This document shows positions 36,028 through 44,148 of a stretch of 64,000 nucleotides of DNA, in pieces (the first letter of the stretch is position 1; every line of letters starts with the position of its first letter). Source of the DNA: Campylobacterales bacterium (GTDB lineage: Bacteria; Campylobacterota; Campylobacteria; Campylobacterales; Sulfurimonadaceae); assembly GCA_026390165.1 (NCBI GenBank), contig JAPLGM010000004.1, positions 1 to 64,000 on the forward strand, written 5' to 3'. The translations under genes were made by a program, and so were the position numbers. The notes beneath the pieces were generated by a model. The model ran no database searches. It had not been told where the DNA came from and worked only from the letters and a program-made list of their open reading frames with translations.

Positions 36028-36334
36028 TTAGTACAACACTTTTTTTGAGTTTAAATATAAAAAGTTCGCTGTCTAACTCGGTTTCAAATAAATCCAAAAT
36101 ATCAGTTAAAAAGTCTTTCTTTTTCAAAGAACTTTTACTGAATCCACATAAAATATCCATCTCATTGAGTAAAGCTTTTTTAAACAACAATCCTTTATAC
36201 AGAGGATAAATTCCTATAATCTTTTTTATATTTTTGTCACTTAGAGTGGCGTTTAAAAGATATTTTAGGATGAAGTAAAACTTCAGATTTATATTAAATT
36301 TGCTTTTTTCTATAATTAGTTTTCCAGCTTGCAT
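36011..36334 (-). CDS. Hypothetical protein in AT-rich island (107 aa)
   Basis: Not recognised. It is small, Lys/Ile/Leu/Phe-rich, with codon use and AT content unlike the flanking cobalamin genes. It overlaps the btuD start by 17 bp. It could be a small partner of the nuclease, an immunity-like protein, or spurious coding made by the insertion junction. There is no signal peptide or clear membrane helix. Confidence 0.45.
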   Translation of the reverse strand: MQAGKLIIEKSKFNINLKFYFILKYLLNATLSDKNIKKIIGIYPLYKGLLFKKALLNEMDILCGFSKSSLKKKDFLTDILDLFETELDSELFIFKLKKSVVLIDPKY

Positions 36335-36362
36335 TTCTTTCTTTCCTTGTGTAGTTAACGTT

Positions 36363-36599
36363 TCATAAATAATTCTCTATGATATTATGCAATGTATCTT
36401 CATGGTCGTGTTTCAGCATCATTCTAACAAGATAATCAATTTTATCTTCTATTTCAAGTTTAGAAATTAATTTATTTAAAAAATCAAAGCTACCATACTC
36501 AAGCTCGAAAAAATATAAATGAAGCTCTTGTTCCATACAGCCATTATAATCCAATAAACATTGCCCAAAATATTCAATTTTTTCATTAAGCGTTAACAT
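36363..36599 (-). CDS. Small acidic hypothetical protein in AT-rich island (78 aa)
   Basis: Not recognised. It is acidic and helical (MLTLNEKIEYFGQCLLDYNGCMEQELHLYFFELEYGS; HDHEDTLHNIIENYL). It overlaps the nuclease gene by 7 bp, indicating cotranslation. The size and charge would suit an inhibitor or immunity protein of the upstream nuclease, but nothing in the sequence proves that. Confidence 0.5.
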   Translation of the reverse strand: MLTLNEKIEYFGQCLLDYNGCMEQELHLYFFELEYGSFDFLNKLISKLEIEDKIDYLVRMMLKHDHEDTLHNIIENYL

Positions 36600-37366
36600 A
36601 TTTCTCCTAGTAAGTGATATTCTTTGGTTGTTTTAGACTGTATTATGCGTTCTTCAAACGTTAAATTTTTGATGGGGTTTTCAATGGTGAGAAAACTAGG
36701 AACATCATTCATATTTAACACGAGCGTCACAATATAGTCATTTTGATATTCTAATGCTTTTTTGTACTCATTTTCTGTAAGTCTAAATCTGCCTTTTTTC
36801 GCACGGATACCTTTTACTTCTGCTAAATAAGTAGAATTATTAACATTTACCTGAAAATCATATCCGTCACCAAATAGTCGAGCATCTTCCAAACTTCCAG
36901 TATTGAATTGATTAATGGTATTAAAATTATTCATAAAGTAAATTTCTGCTTCCAATCCAGTTTCTTGAAGTTTTTTAAATCTTGATTTAACGATTGGTTT
37001 CACGCTGATGGCAATATCTTCAACTGCATAATTTTCTTTCATGTAAAGCTTGACGATATTAGCATATCCTTTTACATCTTCAACCCCAAATAAATTATCT
37101 ATCAAAATTTTTCTATGGATGTAAGTATCACCTTTTTGCCACCAACCTTTTCTTCCATTATCTGGAAAAAAATGGTCAAATAAATCCATTCTATTTTTTA
37201 CCGTTCCTACTGTTTCCGCTATATTATTTAGTACACAATATTCATAAAAAGCTGTTTTTGTAGTAAATCCAAATTCTTTTATAAAATCATCACTAAATTT
37301 TGAAAGCCCATAACCGATGAGATTAAGAATTTCGTAATTTTGATGTTTATTTCCAGTTTTTTTCAT
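36593..37366 (-). CDS. DUF3883/Mrr-like PD-(D/E)XK nuclease, probably a restriction enzyme
   Basis: 257 residues. The C-terminal domain has the nuclease core GYDFQVNVNNSTYLAEVKGIRAKKGRFRLTENEYKKA (Asp, then Glu-x-Lys), as in DUF3883 proteins. The N-terminal part (YEILNLIGYGLSKFSDDFIKEFGF; NRMDLFDHFFPDNGRKGWWQKGDTYIHRK) matches a family I recall beside cytosine-5 methyltransferases, so a type II-like restriction role is likely. Catalytic residues look intact. Its ATG overlaps the stop of a methyltransferase remnant (ATGA). The codon use is AT-rich compared with the flanking cobalamin genes, which points to horizontal transfer. Confidence 0.72.
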   Translation of the reverse strand: MKKTGNKHQNYEILNLIGYGLSKFSDDFIKEFGFTTKTAFYEYCVLNNIAETVGTVKNRMDLFDHFFPDNGRKGWWQKGDTYIHRKILIDNLFGVEDVKGYANIVKLYMKENYAVEDIAISVKPIVKSRFKKLQETGLEAEIYFMNNFNTINQFNTGSLEDARLFGDGYDFQVNVNNSTYLAEVKGIRAKKGRFRLTENEYKKALEYQNDYIVTLVLNMNDVPSFLTIENPIKNLTFEERIIQSKTTKEYHLLGEIC

Positions 37367-37503
37367 ACTTGTTTTATATCCCCTAAAGCTCTTTCAAATC
37401 CTAATTGTATTCCGCCAATACCTGCAAATAAATCAATTGCTTTAAGGCTATTTTCTTTTTTACTATCCATATTAAATAAGTTTCTTCCCATAATGTGTGT
37501 CAT
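37363..37503 (-). pseudogene. Truncated cytosine-5 DNA methyltransferase, N-terminal 46 codons
   Basis: On the minus strand an ORF begins at ATG 37503 after GGGGAG with ideal spacing. It encodes 46 residues including LKAIDLFAGIGGIQLGFERA, which contains motif I (FAGIGG) of m5C methyltransferases. It then stops at TGA 37363-37365, overlapping the nuclease start. The catalytic PCQ, the target-recognition domain and all later motifs are missing. It is most simply an internal or C-terminal deletion of a restriction-modification methylase. The remnant still supplies translation initiation upstream of the nuclease. Confidence 0.85.
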
Positions 37504-37609
37504 TATATTTCTCCCCATGGTAGATAAGAAGATAATACAAAAATTGTAATATTTATGCTAAAAATATGTCATTTTGCAATATTTTATAGCTACGAAATTT
37601 ACTAAGCTT

Positions 37610-38458
37610 TCATAGTAAATTTTTTCTTATATTATACCCGTTCACTTCCCTCAAAACCCCACCAAAATCATCAATAAAATGGACAACCCTATCACTTGGA
37701 ATCCCTGCGTATTCCCCCTCTTCGATAAAGATAGAGTGGGTTCGAGAAGCATTGATCGGAAGGTTGCGCCACGGCTTAAGAACCATTTCTCGTGTGATAT
37801 GCCGCTCTTTCATCAAGGGGGCTAGAATAATCACAATATCAGGATTCATGGTGAGGATTTTTTCAAGATTGAGGACGGGTTGCCCTTTTCGGCTGCTTTG
37901 CAATGCGTTTTGATTCCCGCTGGCTTCGATAACTTCATCAAAATAGAGATTTTGCCCTGCCACATAGATCTCTTTGGAGAGGTCGGTGGGAGAGCCGATG
38001 ACGATGAGAATCTTTTTATTTTTGACCACTCCTTTTACAGCCAATAGCGATTTATCTATTTTTTGGATTATAAGAGCTGCTTTAGCTTGGGCGTGCAACG
38101 GATTTGCTATGGCAGTAATCGCTTTTTTGATGGAGTCAATGGTGTCGATTTTGAACACCATCGTTTTGATCCCCAGTTGGGTCAATTTTTGGGTGAGAGG
38201 AAGATTGTTGTCTTGCATCACGACAAGATCGGGGGAGAGTGCCAAAATTTTCTCCAGCGAAGGGGAAAAGTATCCTCCCACTTTTGGTTTTTGGATCGCC
38301 TCTTTAGGAGTGGTACAATACTCAGTATTGGCGACTACCTTTTTTCCCGCATCCAGCGCGAAAAGGATCTCGTTGATAGCAGGGCTGAGGGCAATGATCC
38401 GCTCGTACCCAAATAACGGAATCGATAAGAGGAGGAGAAAAAACCATCTCAATAACAT
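37610..38458 (-). CDS. btuF: Cobalamin-type periplasmic binding protein (BtuF-like)
   Basis: About 282 residues with a signal peptide (MLLRWFFLLLLSIPLFGYE). Family features are RIIALSPAINEILFALDAGKKVVANTEYC, PKVGGYFSPSLEKILALSPDLVVMQ, and the late MNPDIVIILAP. I chose ATG 38458, which follows GGTGGAAG; the frame extends to a GTG at 38479. It overlaps the DUF4430 gene by 10 bp. Downstream the cluster is interrupted by the AT-rich island before btuD and btuC. Confidence 0.85.
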   Translation of the reverse strand: MLLRWFFLLLLSIPLFGYERIIALSPAINEILFALDAGKKVVANTEYCTTPKEAIQKPKVGGYFSPSLEKILALSPDLVVMQDNNLPLTQKLTQLGIKTMVFKIDTIDSIKKAITAIANPLHAQAKAALIIQKIDKSLLAVKGVVKNKKILIVIGSPTDLSKEIYVAGQNLYFDEVIEASGNQNALQSSRKGQPVLNLEKILTMNPDIVIILAPLMKERHITREMVLKPWRNLPINASRTHSIFIEEGEYAGIPSDRVVHFIDDFGGVLREVNGYNIRKNLL

Positions 38459-38796
38459 GCTTCCACCTTGTACACCCACAGCATACTTTTTTCATTCTTT
38501 AGAACATAATCTTCTGCCATTTTTTTGACAGAGTTTCCATCGATGAGATAGAACCATCCGAACTTTCCGACCTTTGATGTCACCCCGTCAATGGAACGGA
38601 CAAAGGTGAATCTTCCCGTTTTGACAGTGACAATATCGCTTACTTGTTTGAGCAGTTCGAGGGCTGTTGACCCCTCGTTGTAGGTTGTCGTGACCACCTT
38701 ATCGGGTGTACCATTGCCATAGAGAATAGTTACTTCAATATCGTTCGCCAACACACTCAAAGAGAGTGCGAAGAACCAAAGGAGAATTTTCATCAA
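38449..38796 (-). CDS. DUF4430 periplasmic protein, probable cobalamin-binding accessory
   Basis: 115 residues with a signal peptide (about 1-18). The rest is one DUF4430 domain, related to the C-terminal domain of transcobalamin and intrinsic factor. It shows VTILYGNG, STALELLKQV and the KFGWFYLIDGNSVKKMAEDYVLKNEKSMLWVY signature. It lies between the receptor (4-bp overlap) and btuF (10-bp overlap). It may hold cobalamin or assist the receptor on the periplasmic side. That role is inference from family and position. Confidence 0.82.
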   Translation of the reverse strand: MMKILLWFFALSLSVLANDIEVTILYGNGTPDKVVTTTYNEGSTALELLKQVSDIVTVKTGRFTFVRSIDGVTSKVGKFGWFYLIDGNSVKKMAEDYVLKNEKSMLWVYKVEACY

Positions 38797-40598
38797 AAGG
38801 AAGCTTTTAACCCTGCATAAAAGGCACGAGGGCTTGTTGCATAGCCATTGACTGTTTGGTAGTATTTATCGGTGATGTTATCCATCTTGCCGTAGAGACT
38901 GAATGTTTTGGAGAGCTCATAGTTAACGACGACATTGACAACGGTATATTTTCCTGTTTCTATCTTTGATGTCGTCCAATCCGCGTTATACTGAATATCA
39001 GCGCGTGTTCCGACATACTCTCCAAATAGCCCCAAATGGAGTTTATCTATACCGTAATAATCAACCCCAAATTTTAGATTCTCTTTGGCACGACGCAGTA
39101 AATCAATCCCATCTTTGTCTTTGGCACTGAGTTGGGTGTAGTTCAAAGAGAGAAGGGTTTTCTGGAATATCTCTTTTTTGTACTCCGCTTCGAAGCCTTT
39201 GAGGGTAGATGCCCCTTTGATATTATTGTATTTGTAGGTGTTCATATCAAAATCGATCATATCGTTAATGGTGTTATAAAAATAGGTCAATACGACCCCT
39301 TTATACCCTATTGAGGCATCAAAACTTTTGGTACTTTCAGGGGTTATATTGGTACTCCCGTAGGGACCATAGAGGTTGTAAATCGTCGGGACATTATACG
39401 CTGTTCCATAGTTCGATGAAACATACAGCTGTTTTTCGAAAGTGTGTTTTATCCCAATTTTTCCTGTCGTTTTATTATTAAACGCATCGTATTTATCCAT
39501 GCGTACCGATTCAGTCAGGGTCGTTTTATCGTTAAAGGTATTGCTGTTGATGGCAAACAGTCCATTATTGGTGTATTTGTTGTTGAGACTATTGCGATGC
39601 TCAAAACTTTTCGTATCGGCTCCGATGAGGAGAAAATCACTTTTTTGATACGGGATTTTGGAGCTAACGCCGTACTCTGTGACAACACCATCAAACGCAG
39701 GGCTATAGCTATCTTGAGGATAACCTCTCTTAAACGAGGAGCGTTTTGCATAGAAATTTACTTCATTGAAGCTATCAATGTGATTAAAATTCAATGAGGA
39801 GAAAGTATCTTTCGTCGTACTGTTATAGATTCCGTTTGGATTGGCGTAGGGGTCGCCTTGGGTTTTTGCAGCGATTATCGTATGCGCTAGGTCAACTTTA
39901 TTGGACTCGTTGAGGTTATATCCCGCTTTGAGTGAGGTGGTCGTATTTTTGTAACCATCATTTTCAAGTGATTTGAGATCAACCCCCTTGGGGGCTTGGG
40001 CACTAAAACCATTGGTATCGACGTGTGTTGAGCTTGCTTTGACGTAATATTTATCGGTAGCGTACGAGGCACTTGCACCATATTTATTGGTATTGAAACG
40101 TCCAACTTCACCGTTAAGGGTTCCGTGAAGTCCCAGTTGCACCCCTTTGGTGATGATGTTGATAACGCCGGCACTTGCATCGGCGCCCCAAACACCGCTT
40201 TGGGCCCCTTTGACGACTTCGATACGCTCAATATCGGTAATTATTAAATTCTCGAAGGGGGCACCGCTTAACCCTGTCGGGTCGTTGTAGCGGATACCAT
40301 CGATAAGGACGAGAACCCTCTTGCTGTCGAATCCCCGTACATAGAGAGAGGTTGCTGTTCCCAGCCCCCCATTGCTCGTAAAGCTGATTCCCGAAAGGGA
40401 GTTCAATGCCTCTGTAACGGTCGTGTAGTGTTTTTCTTCCATCTCTTGTGCTGTGATGATATTGACATTTGCTGTCGTCTCTTTGAGAAATTGTTCTGTT
40501 TTGGTGGCAGTAACGACGAGGGGCTCTAAGGTGAGGCTATTGGCAGAAGCGACTAAAGTTGTGGCGGCAATGAGAGAGAGGGTTGTTTTTTTGAACAT
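38793..40598 (-). CDS. btuB: TonB-dependent cobalamin receptor (BtuB-like)
   Basis: 601 residues, about the length of BtuB. Signal peptide 1-19, a TonB-box-like LEPLVVTATKT, then plug motifs (ALNSLSGISFTSNGGLGTATSLYVRGFDSKRVLVLIDGIRYNDPTGLSG; IERIEVVKGAQSGVWGADASAGVINIITKG). A 22-strand-type barrel ends PRAFYAGLKASF. An AAGGATTTTT ribosome site precedes ATG. It heads the B12 cluster (receptor, DUF4430, BtuF, then BtuD, BtuC, BluB past the island), which is the main reason to call cobalamin. I see no B12 riboswitch upstream. Confidence 0.85.
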   Translation of the reverse strand: MFKKTTLSLIAATTLVASANSLTLEPLVVTATKTEQFLKETTANVNIITAQEMEEKHYTTVTEALNSLSGISFTSNGGLGTATSLYVRGFDSKRVLVLIDGIRYNDPTGLSGAPFENLIITDIERIEVVKGAQSGVWGADASAGVINIITKGVQLGLHGTLNGEVGRFNTNKYGASASYATDKYYVKASSTHVDTNGFSAQAPKGVDLKSLENDGYKNTTTSLKAGYNLNESNKVDLAHTIIAAKTQGDPYANPNGIYNSTTKDTFSSLNFNHIDSFNEVNFYAKRSSFKRGYPQDSYSPAFDGVVTEYGVSSKIPYQKSDFLLIGADTKSFEHRNSLNNKYTNNGLFAINSNTFNDKTTLTESVRMDKYDAFNNKTTGKIGIKHTFEKQLYVSSNYGTAYNVPTIYNLYGPYGSTNITPESTKSFDASIGYKGVVLTYFYNTINDMIDFDMNTYKYNNIKGASTLKGFEAEYKKEIFQKTLLSLNYTQLSAKDKDGIDLLRRAKENLKFGVDYYGIDKLHLGLFGEYVGTRADIQYNADWTTSKIETGKYTVVNVVVNYELSKTFSLYGKMDNITDKYYQTVNGYATSPRAFYAGLKASF

Positions 40599-40661
40599 AA
40601 AAATCCTTGACGATAATAATAATTTTTGTGTGGGTCATTACGAATGCAATGAAATTAAAAA

Positions 40662-40826
40662 TCAGTCGTTATTGGGAGGGGAGAGTGCTGCGAGGGTATA
40701 AACGGGACAAACAGGGCATATCCAATCAATACGGGTAATGTTTTGGAGAAGGCGGACTTCAGAGGCGTACGCTTGAATGGCAGCAAGAGAAAAATAGTTT
40801 CTACCAAACCCGCGAGGTGCATGCAT
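40662..40826 (-). CDS. Possible 54-residue protein with CPVC motif upstream of btuB
   Basis: On the minus strand a 54-codon ORF (MHAPRGFGRNYFSLAAIQAY..., ending ALSPPNND) fills most of the gap between the transglutaminase gene and btuB. It contains WICPVCPVY, a Cys-x2-Cys pair with prolines. AAAGG lies nine bases before the ATG. Codon use resembles the neighbours. It could be a metal-binding or redox small protein cotranscribed with btuB, or chance. I know no family for it. Confidence 0.35.
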   Translation of the reverse strand: MHAPRGFGRNYFSLAAIQAYASEVRLLQNITRIDWICPVCPVYTLAALSPPNND

Positions 40827-40867
40827 ACGTATTTGCCTTTAGAAAATGTGGCGAATTGTAGCGTAAA

Positions 40868-41719
40868 TTAACACTGACTGACCCACACCCCCACATCAAG
40901 CGTTGAATCTGCCGTTCCTATGAATGATCCCGCTATTGGGGGGACGGCTTCTGGCAATCGTGCAACGGCTACGGCTATGTGATCGCTTCCGACAATTTTT
41001 CCGATAGTGGGATCAAACCCTTTCCATCCAGCACCGGGTAAGTAGACTTCAGCCCACGCATGGGTTGACCCGATTTCTGCCACCATGAGCGGCGCATAAA
41101 GATACCCGCTCACAAAGCGCGAAGCCAGTCCCAAGCATCGTACTGTTTCCATAAAGAGAAAGGCAAAATCACGGCATGATCCTGTACCACATTCGAGGGT
41201 CAAAATGGCACTTTGTACTCCTTGCTCTTCTCTGGCTCGATAGGCGAGGGTTCGATTAATGTACTCAGCTATCTGCCGCAGTAGTGTATAGGTCTGAATC
41301 TTTTCTCCAGGGTGCCAAAAATTTTCAATCCATTTATTGATAATACGAATCGTCTCATTATCAGGCAGTGCTCTATATTGGGAAAGTAAAATAGCCTCTT
41401 CATTTTGATAGGTAAAGGGATAAAGCAATGCGTAATCACTCACTAGAAAATCAAGTGGGAATTCATTGTATTGTTGAATAATTACTTCACTCTCTATAAA
41501 TAGTTGACTTACCGAGAGGCTAAACGTGGCAATAGCGACCGAATTGCCCTCAACATCCCGATGCCAAAGGAGGGTGGCCTCGGGTGTGATTTTGAGGGAA
41601 AATGATTCAATACGCAGTTCATAGTCCTCTCTAGGGCGTAGCAGTAGGCTATGGGGAGAAAGCGTTATATTGGCAGAATAATTATAGTAAGTACGATGAA
41701 TAATTTTATAGCGCTGCAT
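40868..41719 (-). CDS. Transglutaminase-like family protein
   Basis: 283 residues, cytoplasmic (no signal peptide). An N-terminal beta region of the bacterial transglutaminase type (YKIIHRTYYNYSANITLSPHSLLLRPRED) is followed by the papain-like core with catalytic Cys in GTGSCRDFAFLF, His in GSTHAWAEVYLPGAGW and Asp in KGFDPT. Members act as peptidases or amidases; some sit beside circularly permuted ATP-grasp proteins, not seen here. This is not the LapG-type (DUF920) protease that releases adhesins. An AGGACAAACC ribosome context precedes the ATG. Confidence 0.83.
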   Translation of the reverse strand: MQRYKIIHRTYYNYSANITLSPHSLLLRPREDYELRIESFSLKITPEATLLWHRDVEGNSVAIATFSLSVSQLFIESEVIIQQYNEFPLDFLVSDYALLYPFTYQNEEAILLSQYRALPDNETIRIINKWIENFWHPGEKIQTYTLLRQIAEYINRTLAYRAREEQGVQSAILTLECGTGSCRDFAFLFMETVRCLGLASRFVSGYLYAPLMVAEIGSTHAWAEVYLPGAGWKGFDPTIGKIVGSDHIAVAVARLPEAVPPIAGSFIGTADSTLDVGVWVSQC

Positions 41720-41887
41720 GGTTTGTCCTGATAGTTTGATCTTGATCTATTTTCTTTACACTAATATGCTGAGAGGTTGGTTGTAATGCAGGTCCAAACT
41801 GGTTCGTAGCCACATACTTTAACTCCTTTGGCGGAGTAAATGGTATTAAAAACATAAATAAACTTTATAGCATCATAGTAGTACTAT

Positions 41888-41902
41888 CTATATTTAATAT
41901 AG
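41888..41902. repeat. 15-bp AT-rich palindrome in a long intergenic region
   Basis: CTATATT-T-AATATAG is a perfect inverted repeat inside the AT-rich 41720-41997 stretch, which otherwise holds no gene I can support. It may be an operator for the transglutaminase gene or simply AT-rich chance. Confidence 0.3.
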
Positions 41903-41997
41903 TATAAACAGTTTAATTATAAATAGTTATTTTTTCTAAGTTATAAACCTATTTTAAATGTTTGAATTGTCTTAAGTTATATTTAAAGTACTTTTTA

Positions 41998-42396
41998 CCT
42001 CTGGGCAAACCGCAAGTTCGAGGCTATCACCATATGCTTCAGATGATAAACGCCATTATGACGAAAGCCCCTGAGTTTAATTCGAGAGGATGAGAGTGTG
42101 ATTGTCAATGCCTGTGAAGCAGCCCCCTATAGAGTTGCAACACATGTAGACAGACGTGCCAAATTTTGGATTAAGGCGCAACCGTATTCACTAGAACATA
42201 TGCTTGCCAATGATGAGCTGGTCGAGAAGTTCGTAGGTGGAACGGTGTATCAAGCTTTTTTGAGTGCCAAAAGCTATCACCTTGTCTCTTTTTCGGTCCT
42301 TATGTAAAGCTTGATTTCGATCTTCATGGTCAAACGCCGGGGCTAACTTCAACCAATATTCCAATTAATACGAGAATAGCTACGGTACATGGATAG
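41998..42396 (+). pseudogene. Phosphatidylserine decarboxylase remnant in three pieces
   Basis: Three adjacent fragments in different frames read as a PSD of the long (fungal-type) family. The first, from 42001, gives LGKPQVRGYHHMLQMINAIM and then TKAPEFN before a stop at 42091. The second, about 42087-42277, gives DESVIVNACEAAPYRVATHV through QPYSLEHMLANDELVEKFVG and GTVYQAFLSAKSYH. The third, about 42275-42396, gives CLFFGPYVKLDFDLHGQTPG and TSTNIPINTRIATVHG, then stop. The segments between them, including the Gly-Ser/Thr self-cleavage site that forms the pyruvoyl group, are deleted. The enzyme would make phosphatidylethanolamine; this copy cannot. Confidence 0.85.
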
Positions 42397-42490
42397 TGAA
42401 TCCCTGTACCACGTAGAAATACTATTCCGTTTTAGCTTTGACCGATGTGGCACCGATGTCTAAAGAAGTCTCTGTGTGAAAGTTGAAATA

Positions 42491-44062
42491 TTAACTTTTA
42501 AACTGACCCAGCTTGGTGTTGAGCTGTGTTGCTGATGTGTAGAGTTCATTTGCAATTTTGGAAATCTGTTGAATCTCCTCTTGGTTACTTTGAGAGAGAT
42601 TCGACATTTGAGAAACATGCGTAATGATCGTATGGATTTTCGTTGCCATCACTTGGGAGGTTTCAACACTGCGACGACTGGCATCGACGTTGGATCGTAA
42701 CGCACTAGATGCCGAATCAATTTTAGAATCAATTTCTATGCTCCGCTCGGCGAGACGTTCGATGTTTTTACTGTTAGCGCTCATCATATCGGATGAGTCA
42801 GAGATGGATTGAATAACAATAGAGATGGTAGAGTTGATTTCCGTAAGGCTTTTTTGTGTCCGTTCGGCAAGCTTGCGTACTTCATCGGCAACGACGGCAA
42901 ATCCGCGACCGTGTTCCCCCGCCCGCGCCGCCTCGATGGCAGCGTTGAGCGCGAGAAGATTCGTCTGATCGGCAATATCGGAAATGATCCCTAGTACACC
43001 GCTCACACTGGAGGCATCTTGGGAAAGTTGGTTAAAGCGTTCGGCTAAATCATTGGACATTTGGGTCGTATGATGAACTTCACTAGTGATAACGTTGGCA
43101 ATATCACGAACCTGCCCAAGTTCTTGTTCCGTTGATCGGCTATTTTCGAGTGTTGCCTTCGCCATAGCGACGCTCTCTTCCAGTGTTGTTCCGATTTCTG
43201 TAGCGGTTGTGTTGGTATTTTGAGCAATCAAATTGGTTTTTTCCGATTGTGCTGAAAGATTGGTAGCAGCAGAGTTTAACGCAGCAGTAGAACTTACTGC
43301 CGAACGGGTGATTTGTTTGGTATCATTAATCGTCGCTTGAATTTTCTCGATAAAGCTATTAAGGTACGCACTGGCGATTCCTATTTCGTCGTTTTTATTA
43401 AGAATAGGAAGTCGTTTCGTTAAATCGCCGTTTCCGTGTGCCAAATCGGAGGAGACTTGATCGAGCTCTTCGATGGGGTGGATGATACTACTACCGGTAA
43501 AATAATTAATTGCAATCAAGATAAGGGCTAAAAAACTTCCTAAAAAAGCGAACCATTTGAAGAAGCTGGATTGAAGAGCATCGAAATAATCGGCTTTGTT
43601 GATTCCGGGGATAACCCACATATCCCATGCTGGGATATAACGGTAAGCGGCGATTTTATCCTGATCCGTTGTTGCTGAGACATACTCATAAATCCCTCCA
43701 CTTTTATCGGCACGGATATGATCGATATAATCGTGCCCTGCTTTGTTTTGCCCCTCATCTTTGGGGTGGATAGTCATTGTCCCAGCCGCATTGATGAAGT
43801 AAACGTAACCGCTTTGACCAACTTTGATACTTTTAATATCCTCTTTAAACCCATTGTCTTTGTAGGCATCGGGTTTGATTGACGCGATATAATTGACATT
43901 CTTTTCCAGCGCATCGGCAACGGTATTGAGATCACCAATCATAATAGCTTTGATTGATGAGGTCGCGAGGATGTATGCTACAATCACGCTTACCAGTATT
44001 GCCCCAACGGCGGCAACGAGATTAAAAATAAATTTCGACTTGATCGTACTGAAAATACCCAT
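42491..44062 (-). CDS. Methyl-accepting chemotaxis protein with periplasmic Cache domain
   Basis: 523 residues. Helix 1 (about 11-33) and helix 2 (about 175-195) enclose a single-Cache periplasmic sensor ([52 protein letters not shown]). A HAMP domain (about 196-250) follows, then a signalling domain with the conserved hairpin tip [36 protein letters not shown]. There is no C-terminal receptor pentapeptide. This Cache type usually binds small organic acids, but the ligand cannot be read here. It is monocistronic and diverges from the NFACT gene. Confidence 0.9.
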   Translation of the reverse strand: MGIFSTIKSKFIFNLVAAVGAILVSVIVAYILATSSIKAIMIGDLNTVADALEKNVNYIASIKPDAYKDNGFKEDIKSIKVGQSGYVYFINAAGTMTIHPKDEGQNKAGHDYIDHIRADKSGGIYEYVSATTDQDKIAAYRYIPAWDMWVIPGINKADYFDALQSSFFKWFAFLGSFLALILIAINYFTGSSIIHPIEELDQVSSDLAHGNGDLTKRLPILNKNDEIGIASAYLNSFIEKIQATINDTKQITRSAVSSTAALNSAATNLSAQSEKTNLIAQNTNTTATEIGTTLEESVAMAKATLENSRSTEQELGQVRDIANVITSEVHHTTQMSNDLAERFNQLSQDASSVSGVLGIISDIADQTNLLALNAAIEAARAGEHGRGFAVVADEVRKLAERTQKSLTEINSTISIVIQSISDSSDMMSANSKNIERLAERSIEIDSKIDSASSALRSNVDASRRSVETSQVMATKIHTIITHVSQMSNLSQSNQEEIQQISKIANELYTSATQLNTKLGQFKS

Positions 44063-44148
44063 TGATAAACCGCCTATCTCTTAAGTTTTATTAGATATTC
44101 TAATCCTTTTTTGATAAGGTACTTCTGAAATAAGGAAATAACGATTTT

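Noticed and set aside
37340-37549. Plus-strand 69-codon ORF in the AT-rich island
   Set aside because: It is antisense to the methyltransferase remnant and the nuclease start, and the minus strand carries the FAGIGG motif with a strong ribosome site.
40599-40867. Cobalamin riboswitch upstream of the BtuB-like receptor
   Set aside because: I looked on the minus strand for the conserved B12-box and core elements and found none. Most of the space is taken by a possible small ORF.
40868-41719. Transglutaminase-like protein as the LapG protease for the adhesins
   Set aside because: It has no signal peptide and shows the general transglutaminase N-terminal domain, not the DUF920 LapG layout.
42098-42307. 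69-codon ORF as an intact small gene
   Set aside because: It is the middle fragment of the broken phosphatidylserine decarboxylase, ending out of frame a few codons past SAKSYH.
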